DNA of 64,000 nucleotides from Dendrocalamus latiflorus (lineage: Eukaryota > Streptophyta > Magnoliopsida > Poales > Poaceae): positions 18,062,102 through 18,126,101 of the forward strand of contig CM029622.1 of the NCBI GenBank assembly GCA_017311315.1, given 5' to 3'. Positions 33,920 through 43,751 of this stretch are shown piece after piece. The stretch's first letter is position 1. The number at the start of each line of letters is the position of its first letter. A program made the translations under genes and the position numbers. The notes below the pieces were generated by a model. It was given only the letters and a program-made list of their open reading frames with translations, ran no database searches and had not been told where the DNA came from.

Positions 33920-35240
33920 ACTCCGTAGAGTGCGTGAGGGTAACTGGTGCGTGCGGAGGCGGACCTCGGCGCACGACTTGTTTATAGTCCGCGGACTCCC
34001 GCGTGCGGAGGCAGACCTCGGCGCACCACTTTATTTATAGTCCGCAGACTGGTGCGTGCGGAGGCGGACCTCAGCGCACGACTTAATTTATAGTCCTTGG
34101 ACTCTCGCGTGCGGAGACAGACCTCTGCGCACGATTTTAATTTATAGTCCGCAGACTCTCGCGTGCGGAGGCAGACATCGGCGCACGACTTAATTTATAG
34201 TCCGCAGACTGGTGCGTGCGGAGGCGGACCTCAGCGCACGACTTGTTTAGAGTCCGTAGACTTGCGCAGGGGCAACACCTGCGTCTTATTTATGCTCCGT
34301 AGAGAGTGTGGGATCATCATCCCCGTCTTGTTTATACTCCGTAGAGTCGCGCGTGCGGAAGCTGAGCTCAACGCTACGTCTTATTTAAAGTCCGTGGACT
34401 GGTGCGTGCGGAGCTAGGGTCGACGCTACGTCTTATTTATAGTCCGCAGACTCTCGCGTGCGGAGCTAGGCTCGACGCTACGTCTTATTTAGAGTCCGCG
34501 GACTATTGCGTGCGGAGCTAGGCTCGACGCTACGTCTTCTTTATAGTCCGGAGACTCGCGCGTGCGGAGCTAGGCTCGACGCTACGTCTTATTTAGAGTC
34601 CGTGGACTATTGCGTGCGGAGCTAGGCTCGACGCTACGTCTTCTTTATACTCCGTAGAGTGCGCGCGGAGGCGTCCCCCCGCTGCGTCTTATTTATACTC
34701 CGTAGAGTGCGTGCGGAGCTAGGCTCGACGCTACGTCTTATTTAAAGTCCGTGGACTATTGCGTGCGGAGCTAGGCTCGACGCTACGTCTTCTTTATAGT
34801 CCGGAGACTCGCGCGTGCGGAGCTAGGCTCGACGCTACGTCTTATTTAGAGTCCGTGGACTATTGCGTGCGGAGTTAGGCTCGACGCTACGTCTTCTTTA
34901 TAGTCCGGAGACTCGCGCGTGCGGAGCTAGGCTCGACGCTACGTCTTATTTAGAGTCCGTGGACTATTGCGTGCGGAGCTAGGCTCGACGCTACGTCTTC
35001 TTTATAGTCCGGAGACTCGCGCGTGCGGAGCTAGGCTCGACGCTACGTCTTATTTAGAGTCCGTGGACTATTGCGTGCCGAGCTAGGCTCGACGCTACGT
35101 CTTCTTTATAGTCCGGAGACTCGCGCGTGCGGAGCTACGCTCGACGCTACGTCTTATTTAGAGTCCGTGGACTATTGCGTGCGGAGCTAGGCTCGACGCT
35201 ACGTCTTCTTTATAGTCCGGAGACTCGCGCGCGCGAGGGC
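33920..35240. repeat. 52-bp tandem array with 104-bp higher-order repeat
   Basis: The basic unit is GTGCGGAGCTAGGCTCGACG, CTACGTCTT, then TTTATAGTCCG or TTTAGAGTCCG. From about 34490 two variants alternate (AGTCCGTGGACTATTGC and AGTCCGGAGACTCGCGC), giving a 104-bp period. The left part (33930-34400) has more diverged units. Short palindromes such as AGTCCGCGGACT and ACTCCGTAGAGT mark each unit. Confidence 0.85.
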
Positions 35241-35261
35241 GTCCCCCCGGTGCGTATTTTG

Positions 35262-35455
35262 TTTATACTCAGTCCCGTCACCTTGGCAACGGCGAGTGCA
35301 CACGCGAACGTGCGTCTTTGGTTTATACTCAGTCCCGCCCACCCTGGCAACGGCGAGTGCACACGCGGACGTGCGTCTTTGGTTTATACTCAGTCCCGCC
35401 CACCCTGGCTGCGGCGAGTGCACACGCGGACGTGCGTCTTTGTTTATACTCCGTA
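35262..35455. repeat. Short tandem array, about 66-bp unit, three copies
   Basis: The unit includes GTTTATACTCAGTCCCGCCC, ACCCTGGCAACGGCGAGTGC and ACACGCGGACGTGCGTCTTT. It continues the rhythm of the preceding array with a different core. Confidence 0.8.
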
Positions 35456-35479
35456 GAGTACGCCGACGCTCGAGGCAGC

Positions 35480-38010
35480 CGGGCGATTTAAATCAAAAGA
35501 AAAAGGGGGGGCCAACACAGAAGCATCGAAGAAATGGCCGAAGACTTGTGACAAACAAACGCTCCAGAATGCAGTACTGGAAAAGCCTACGGTAGCCCAA
35601 AACAGGCCAAAACCAAAGAAGCAAGTACGGCCAGATCAAATGCTCTCAGAATGGAACTGCTGTAGACAATCACATATAATGCGTACCGGGCGGGGCGGTG
35701 GCGACGTGGAGTCGGCTCCGCAGTTGCAGAGACCCTGACGCCCTCTCCAGCTCATGTGGGGACGAAGCGTATGAGCCCGGCGAAGTCGTCCCGAAGCCGA
35801 GCCAAATGCCAGCGGCGTTGTCGCGGGGCTGGGCAGAGGCCGGCGAAATCTTGGCGAGGACGTGTGAAGGCCGGAGCTCGACGTCGGAGGCTCGAAGTCA
35901 CACGTAGCCTGCGAAGCGGAGACTCAATGCTGGTTCGGCGCGAGGCTGCGAAGCGAAGGCTCAACGCCACGCGAAGGCAGTGGGCGAGGAGGTTCCGCCT
36001 ACGCGCTCCATCGCGTCGATGACCCTGCCGACCTCGTCCACGCCGGCGCCGTCTCCCGCATCGGTCCTCGTACTGGTTGAGCGGCGGGAAGGATGACCCC
36101 GACGTGCCGGAGACTCCTCAATGCGCATGCACGCTTGCCGCACGCGCTTCATCATGCCTGCACTCGGTCGGTGCAGTCCTCGCGGAGTCGAGGCGAAGGC
36201 TTCGCGCAGAGCCACGGCGACCGGAGGCCAGACGGGTGAAGCCATGGCATGCGGAGGCGATGCGCGTACCCCGACGTGCTCTTGGGCGAAGACGTCGTCG
36301 CCCAGCCAGTGGCTGCCTGCGCGGAGGTACGGGGCGCAGAGCCGGCGGGCGCCAGGCGACGCGGCGGAGGCCTTACGTAACCGCATGGGTGTATGCTTTG
36401 AGCGCAAGCTTTTGCGTGCTTAGTAAGGCGCACTTGGTCGCTTCGTCGTCTCCATGCACGCGGAGTCAGTCGAGGTCTCTCTCACGCGAAGCCAGTCGAA
36501 GGAAGGCGGACTTCGTCGGCGTGGGGTCCGTGAGCGAGGTCTTCAGCGGAGCGGAGCCTTCGGCCGAAGTGGTCTTCGCCTGTGCGGAGTTCGCACCCGA
36601 GGAAGAGGTCGGAGACGCGGAGGGTCGCAGCGGAGGCCGAGGTGCGGAGGCGCGGGCTTCGTCGGCACGTCATCGCGATGAGCCCCCACACCTCCTCCCC
36701 GAATCCTTCCCTGACGATGCTGGGGAGCCCGAGCACGGCGGGGCTGCAGGCGAAGATGCGCCACGGTCCTGCACGCACGCCGTCGCGCAGCTGTTCGCGC
36801 TCCCCCCACGCTCTCCCGCGTCCTGCAGTGCAAGCATGGTAGCCTCGTCTCCGCGCTGGAGAGCACGGCAGCATCGTCTCTTCGCTAGATACTCGAGATC
36901 TTCAGTGATGGTGTCATCTAGGGACTTCACCGCGGCCCCGGCTGCAGATGACGAGGGACCTCCTCGCTGGATACTCTGAGATGTTCGCGGAGGCTCGGCG
37001 TAGACTGTAGCGCGGAGTCCCGTCGTCGACTGCAGCAGAGGCTGCCGCGCGATGGCTCGGCGCGGGCTGCAGCGTGGACTGCCTCGCGGAGTCTCGTCGC
37101 CGACTGCAGCAGAGGCTAGTGCACACATGGATGGGTAGCGATGTTCGTGCATGTCTGAGAGGAAATTCTAAACGCATGCATGGATGGATGCATGCATGGA
37201 TTTGCCTGCCTGGATTGATACGTGAACTCACGTATACGCATGGGACGATGAGTATTTCATGCATGTATGTGGACGCTGCTGCCGAGCAGCGTGGGGCCGA
37301 GGGGGCATGCAAAGGGTGGACGTACTGGGAGGCGGAGACTACGCGTAGGCACCAAGCGAAGTTCGGGGCTTCACTCGCGGAGCCCGACATTGCGCCTACA
37401 ACGCCCAAGCGAGGGACTTCGCGCGCGGAGTCCCCGGCCGGACGTGCACGCGAGGGCACCCATCTACTCACTTCGGTTCTACTCCATATGCTTGCGCGTG
37501 CATAAAACGTGGTCACGGCTGCTAGGATATTCTCATTCGCGGTATGCACACCTCGAAGCGAACAGGCCGACGTCAGGATAACTTATCTGTGGCGCTCGTG
37601 ACGATGAATCGAAGGCCGGCGAAGTCTTCCATACACAACGTGGGGGCTCGACTTGGCGCGGAGGTCCCGCAAAGGGATCAGGCGGCGACCCGGAGGGGAC
37701 CCTAGGGTGTGCCCGGCGCCGTCGGCCGCGTTAAGCGTAAGCGCATATGCGCAGATCTAACGCCATTGGCACGCCCAGCCCTCCAAGACATCATTTTTTC
37801 TGCATGAATCAGTGATTCGGTTAGATCTATCGGAGACTGCATCTGGGTGATTCAACTAGATCTACTTAATGCAGCACATGCAAAACAGAGTGAAGTATGC
37901 AGACAAAGCCCATACACCTCTAGAACCAAGATCGTTAAAATCTTTAGCGAACAAACTACTTATCTGTCGTTGAATGCTGGAGAAACCTCTTCCATACGCA
38001 ACTTCTAGTC
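35480..38010 (-). other. GC-rich leader of the Dasheng-like element
   Basis: This region lies between the primer site and the arrays in element orientation. Frames are open on both strands, mostly through GC richness. One minus-strand stretch near 36860-36960 (VKSLDDTITEDLEYLAK followed by RRCCRALQRGDEATM) reads like genuine protein, but I do not recognise it. Parts rich in ATGCATGCATGG occur near 37170-37200. Confidence 0.4.
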
Positions 38011-38030
38011 GCTCCCCACGGACGGCGCCA
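38011..38030 (-). other. Primer binding site of the Dasheng-like element
   Basis: The minus strand reads TGGCGCCGTCCGTGGGGAGC, two bases inside the LTR. Its complement ends in CCA as a tRNA 3' end must. Confidence 0.8.
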
Positions 38031-38032
38031 TC

Positions 38033-38302
38033 TGTCGTGGCTACGGGCCAAATAGGGAAGAAGGGGACTGGTAGGAGAGGAAGGAGAACTAGATCTGTGG
38101 GAGAGGTTGGTCAGAATGAGAGGAGGATCCCCCCATTTGCCCCTCCTGGGGGCTTATATATATGTGAGTGGGGTAGAATGGGAAATCCCCATTCTACCCC
38201 TTAGCATTTACAAAGGATGGGGGTACACTGGTATGTTTACACTGTTATATTCCTCTACACTATTGGGCCTATTACATGTTGGATTGGGCCACCCCTACAA
38301 CA
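38033..38302 (-). repeat. 5' LTR of the Dasheng-like element
   Basis: 270 bp. About three substitutions separate it from the left LTR over the shared part (for example AAACAGGG versus AAATAGGG), apart from the indel. This suggests a fairly recent insertion. Confidence 0.9.
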
Positions 38303-38528
38303 ACATACATTATGTAGTAGCATATTCTCATAAGAAACAAAATGGGCTCCTAGAAACGAAGTTACCTGATAGTTCAATTGTTGTGCGCGAGCTTATGTGA
38401 TTGGACCTTGCAAGTGTATATGTTCATATCCATTGGTTTTATGCATGGAAGTGATGTCCTCATCAACCATCATGGTTGCTCATCTTGCACTGAACCCCAA
38501 GAACACCCCCCATCTCACATGAGTCTTA

Positions 38529-38811
38529 GGGCATCTCCAATGGGTCTATAGCAGCTATCTACAAGAGAGTCCATGTCATCAACTGTCCTACGTGGAAGAT
38601 ATTAAATGAAGAAAGAGAACGCAGCTCTCTACAGCTCTAGAGATAGTCTATAGCGCCAAACGAGGCAGTCTCCATAAATTTTGTGTGTGCATGTAAGCAT
38701 CAAATAGCTATCCTTATAGATAGTTCTTTAGAATGCTAACTTTAGTGTGTACTATATAGATGATGTGGAAGTCTTATAGTTAGTTGCTAGCTATAACCAT
38801 TGGAGATGCCC
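38529..38811. mobile_element. Tourist-like MITE
   Basis: The terminal inverted repeat GGGCATCTCCAATGG pairs with CCATTGGAGATGCCC. Both flanks are TTA (38526-38528 and 38812-38814). It is 283 bp and non-coding. Confidence 0.9.
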
Positions 38812-39710
38812 TTAAAGCAAGTCAAAAAGGGAATAACTAATGATATGAAATTAAACTAAAATGCGAGAATGGAGAGGGTAGAGGGGAGAGAGGAGAATTG
38901 GGGGATCAAAGAACCAGACACCAAAGCATAGGCAGCGTGTAGCCAACCGGGTCGCAAGGCGCTAGAGAGAAGGTAGTAAATGAGGCCCGATGCGAAGAAG
39001 ACTCTGCATACACTTAATCACATTCAGCATGATTAGAAGTCAAAGAGGCCGAGCACTAGGTCGCGAGCCCCAGTGGATTACCTGTGGGCATATCCTCAAA
39101 GTTCTACTTGGTGTTGTTTCTGTTTTTTACTTCCGCTACTGTTCTTTAAAGGTATTTGGCCTGATCGGCCTATGGTAAATCAACGACCGTTAGGTCTATT
39201 TATATATTATTTAATATTATGCAATAGCTTTGTTCATTAGAGATATGTGTTTGATGTTAAATGATGCTATTATATGCACCAGCTACTAATTTAAGGACCA
39301 ATGCTGATATACAGGTAGGAATCTGAATTGCTACTCTGGTCCCGAGACCATTGCGTCGGCGCCACCGTCTTCTCCGACGCTGGGAGGAAGGAGGGGGGTC
39401 GGGGGGTTCCACAGTAACAGCATGGATCTCCATGCAGTTCCGACAGAGCCCGTCTGCTCGATCTGTCGCCATGCCTAATCTGTATTCATGCAACTACTGC
39501 CTGTGCTTTCCTTTTTGACCGCCGCGCCCGTGCCGTGAGTGCGTCGGTGACCGCGTAGCTCTGCCTTGTCGCCTGCACCGGCCAAAAAGCGCGAGAATGA
39601 TCGATGTTCCATTTAGGGTATGCCGGTTTGTTTCCATCCCACTCCTTCCTGTATATGACATGGCTAAAGCACGTTCATTTGACCGCGACTGATGTCTTAC
39701 TCGGCGGTGG
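38812..39710. other. Spacer, no gene recognised
   Basis: Mixed composition; GC-rich at 39330-39600. Short frames on both strands have no domain. Confidence 0.3.
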
Positions 39711-40252
39711 CCAGGTGAAAACGGATCGATACTGATAGATAACGGCTCTATCATATTTATTATTGTTTTTTTTATCATATGCAGATATGAGTACAAATAT
39801 CCCAAAATTCAATATAAATACAAATAATGTTGAGTGCAAATATGGAAAAAATACGAATTGGAAAGAATACGATCACGAATATTTCTCAAAACATAAAAAA
39901 CCTTAAACTATACGCACAAAATCAACGAAACACGTAGTGGAGTTAATGGAATTGGGGATTGGGAATTATGGCTAGGGTTCCTTACTTGACTCCATGTATT
40001 AATGTATATGTTAATATATATAATATGTTATTAAAGTATCATGTAAATATGTTAGGCTAAAATAAGGGATATATACCGCGGATATCTGACCTCCTGAATA
40101 TTCAGATAATTCGGATCCGTATTCATATTCAATGGATAGTGAGTCACCAAATCCAAATTTGTTTTCAACAAAAAAAAACATATTCATTTTCGATCGTATT
40201 AAAAAAATACCAAGGAACGGCCGGAAAGTATCCTAACCGTTTTCATCCCTAG
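39711..40252. mobile_element. hAT-like non-autonomous element with GGATGAAAACGG ends
   Basis: The left end AGGTGAAAACGGATCG and the right end CCGTTTTCATCCCTAG are inverted. The flanks are similar (CGGTGGCC and TGGTGGCC), consistent with an 8-bp duplication. The interior is AT-rich and rich in ATATTCGGAT-like words. The right half also belongs to the duplicated block below. Confidence 0.55.
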
Positions 40253-40579
40253 TGGTGGCCATCGTTTATGCTGAAGTACTACTATAATTGTGCATCTTCT
40301 CTAGATAAGTTTGTTCGTATTCTCTAGTTAAGTTAGGGCATGCTATTTGGGACGTGAGAATTTATTAGGTATATTTCAGAAGTATCAGAAAACAGTATAT
40401 ATAATTCTTTCCTATCTCTATCCCCACCTTCCGAACGAGGCATACTTAAAACAGTCTATATAATTCTTGTACGCATTTTTTGGAGCATCTACTATGTACA
40501 CTTTCTTTCAAAAACATTTTATGCTGATGTAAATGACCAAAAAAATTGGAACCTTATAAATTGTTTGTACATGCCCCGT
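39961..40579. repeat. Dispersed direct duplication, copy 1
   Basis: It runs from GGGAATTATGGCTAGGGTTC to TTGTTTGTACATGCCCCG. Copy 2 is at 41011-41616 in the same orientation with scattered substitutions and small indels. It spans the right end of the hAT-like element and about 330 bp of its flank, so the duplication is genomic rather than a single transposon. Confidence 0.85.
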
Positions 40580-40746
40580 GTAAGGGAGTTTTTAACAGAT
40601 TTGGCGCTGTTTGCGATGATATGTATAAAACTAGCCATATGCGGATGAGCAGGCGGGGGAGATGACATATGGCAAGGCCACAGGTGGTAGGCGCCTGCTG
40701 CCCCACTGACAGACGACAGGTAGGCCTGCCGCCCGACCAGAGACGG

Positions 40747-40786
40747 CAGGTGATTAAGTTGGCTAATTAGCCGACTTAATTACCTG
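40747..40786. other. Near-perfect 40-bp palindrome
   Basis: CAGGTGATTAAGTTGGCTAA is followed by TTAGCCGACTTAATTACCTG. The two arms pair except at two positions. It lies between the two duplicated blocks, next to inverted CCTGCCGTC/GACGGCAGG words. Confidence 0.75.
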
Positions 40787-41010
40787 TCCTAATTTTTTTC
40801 TATTTAATATTTGTTTAAATTTTAAATATACTAAATAATCTCAAAAATTACAAAAAATTATGTACAATCTTCCAATACAACATACTTCACAGTGTAATTT
40901 TTGAGTAATTTTATCTATTGTGAATGTTGCTCAAAAATTTATATAATTTTAATATTTGTATGAGTTTTTATATATAACAAACGAGCTTTAAAAATTATGA
41001 GTTTTTATGG

Positions 41011-41616
41011 GAATTATGGCTAGGGTTCCTTACTTGACTCCATGTATTAGTGTATATGTTAACGTATAATAGGTTACTAAAGTATCATATAAATATGTTG
41101 GGCTAAAATAAGAGATATATACTGCGGATATCTGACCTCCTGAATATTCGGATTTTTCAGATCCGTATTCGTATTCAAGATAGTGAGTCACCTAATCTGA
41201 ATTTGTTTTTAACAAAAAAACGTATTCATTTTTGATCATATTAAACAAATACCAAGGATCGGTCGGAAAGTATCCTAACCATTTTCATCCCTAGTGGTGG
41301 CCATCCTTTATGCTGAAGTACTACTATAATTGTTCATCTTCTCTAGATAAGTTTGTTCGCATTCTCTAGTTAAGTAAGGGTATGCTATTTGGGACATGAG
41401 AATTTATTAGGTATTTTTCAGAAGTATCAGAAAACAGTATCTATAATTCTTTCCTATATCCCCACCTTCCGAACGAGGCATACTTAAAACAATCTATATA
41501 ATTCTTGTACGCATTTTTTTGGAGCATCTAATATGTACACTTTCTTTCAAAAACATTTTATGCTGATGTAAATGTCCAAAAAATTGGTACTTTATAAATT
41601 GTTTGTACATGCCCCG
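41011..41616. repeat. Dispersed direct duplication, copy 2
   Basis: See copy 1 at 39961-40579. The offset is about 1,050 bp. Confidence 0.85.
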
Positions 41617-43750
41617 CGGAAGGAGGAGCCAGAACAATTCTCTTAGCCTGCTCATTTCGGTTTCAGCTTCTAGCTTCTGGCTTCTAGTTCACCATTTCCT
41701 AATTTCGTTTTTTTTGTTTTTTTAACTATCTTGGGCTTTTTTTGCTTTTTTTCTCATGTTCCTTTGCATTATTCGTAATGGGATAACCTATTTTTTTCTA
41801 TTTTTATTTTTTTTAATTTACTTATAGCAAAAAAGCTACTAGCTGCTATAGTGCAAAATAAGCCAGCTACATTGAAAAAAGCCACAAGCCACAAAAAAAA
41901 GTCCAACTGAGCGCAGCTACAGTGCAAAGATTGCTGACTTACAGATCAAAATACTTAGGTGCAAGCTAGTATTTTTTTTCTCAGTCCTTCCAGGAGCTGT
42001 ATAGTTTTCTTTCCGCAGAGCATATAGATAAGTACATCAAAACCCTTGCACTTCACTTCTGCCCTTTAAAACGAAAACCCTCTTTTCTTCTCATCCAATA
42101 TTGCTTGCGCATTTACAATACTAATGATTGCCAAAGCGTGCGCATATGTTGATCAATCGGTGAGAATCTTACACCAAGTGGACGATCGGTGTATCGCCAT
42201 CAATCTAATAATTAATGATACTAATCATTTGCACCATGAACTCTATCTTGAAGATGACTTATATGTTAGGTATGGTATTCTCCGAATAAATAAATAGAAC
42301 AATTTCTCTATCATCTTTTTAAAACGACTTGTCAATATTTAGTTTATTTACATATTCACTCACACTAAAGCTAAAAGCTATCAACTACAATTATAAAGCA
42401 TCAACCATAACTGAAAAAAAAACCCACACATAATCTACTTATATATAAAGTCAATACCGACGAATCCACGTAGACTCGATTCAAACCTTTAATAATTAAG
42501 CCTTTTCTCTATCCCTAATCCAGTCTGTCATGTTACTATCCTCCTGGTACCATCATTTGTAATTAAAAGTCCAAGTTTGGCCGATCCCGCCTTTATGGTG
42601 CTACGAAAGAGACGCTAGGAGCGCCCATTATGTATCCATGTGTACTTACAGTAGGGTGAGAGATAGATATGTCTGTATTATCTAATTATCTTATTCGATA
42701 AGATATAAAATTGATATAGATTTTTTATCTGATTAATAATTTCTCTTATAATTATATTTAAATTCACATAAAATATATATATCAATATGGTATGAACTTT
42801 TACCATTCGAAATATTTTTTAGCCGGACTATTTGTATTCGTATTCAGTGAAGTAATATACATATTTTACTACAATACGACTAGTTAGTTGGACAAATTTT
42901 TTTAATTCAATGTGAATTTGTGTTTTCTTAAGTGAAGTAAATAAATTAAAATAATTAAGAGTGATTGTAACATGATAAAATATCATTAATATCTCCATAC
43001 TATATAAATTATAAGGATATACGAATCTAAGCGAATTGAGTAGATATTTGATTCGAATTTATATTTGTATTTGTATTTATTTATAAAATATGAATACAAA
43101 TATAATAAAGATACTATTTAATTCATATTCCATTCATTTTCATCCCTACTCACGGGCACATGTGGCTACAGCGGCAGAGTCAAAGAGGTTCCTACCTATG
43201 GAATCAAATATATGTGCATTTATTATTTTTATATAGTTGATTTCTATAAAACTTATGTGTGAATGAAGGAATATGTTGAAGTACAACGGTGCACACATCA
43301 CCACACGCACACAACATAAGTTAATGCGCCTACTAGTGCCGGGATCGATACTTCTGTTGTTTAAGTGCATTGGTGTGTATACTAAGGTGGTGATCGGTTC
43401 GGCCGAAAAGTTAATGGCTGAAAACACTGTAGCTGGCTGAAAAAAGCACTGTAGCTGACAGAGACTTATTTAGCATAATTAAATTTAAAAATTTTAAAAA
43501 TATAAAATATATGTTAGCCCATTACGTATAATACAAACAAATACGGGAAAAAAAGAACCGGCAAAAAAGCTCAACAAAAAGCCAAAAGTTCAGAAAAAGA
43601 CGAAATTTATGAATAGTGAAAAATAAGCCAGAAGCCGAAGCCGAGTTGATCAAGGCTAAGAAGAAAATGCCCTTATCGACAATACTGGAATCGAACACGT
43701 ATGAAATCCCAGGCCTCCTCCATTAGGATAACCAAGGATGGTCTCTGTTA
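41617..43750. other. MITE-rich spacer without a gene
   Basis: Holds a hAT-type MITE (about 41645-41930), another member of the AT-rich family at about 42280-42430, and AT-rich sequence ending TTTTCATCCCTAC at 43135-43149, like the end of the element at 39711. A further MITE lies at about 43400-43650. Nothing else is recognisable. Confidence 0.4.
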
Positions 43751-43751
43751 C

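Larger units (their letters stand above)
31488..38302 (-). mobile_element. Non-autonomous LTR retrotransposon (Dasheng/zeon-like) full of tandem arrays
   Basis: LTRs at 31488-31783 and 38033-38302 begin TGTCGTGGCTACGGG and end CTACAACA on the plus strand. They are flanked by a perfect ACATA duplication (31483-31487 and 38303-38307). Next to the right LTR the minus strand carries TGGCGCCGTCCGTGGGGAGC, a primer site of the type seen in Tat-lineage (RIRE2/Dasheng, cinful/zeon) elements. The element therefore reads right to left. No gag, reverse transcriptase or integrase is recognisable in the 6.25-kb interior. It holds a GC-rich leader (35.5-38.0 kb) and four tandem arrays (31.9-35.5 kb). It would need proteins from an autonomous relative. 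The match to named families rests on the primer site and structure only. Confidence 0.85.

Noticed and set aside
33012..35455. Regularly spaced repeats resembling a CRISPR array
   Set aside because: Units are contiguous or nearly identical throughout with no unique spacers, in a plant nuclear context and bounded by LTRs.
36077..36979. 300-codon plus-strand frame
   Set aside because: It is antisense to the retroelement, GC-driven, with overlapping frames on both strands and no domain.
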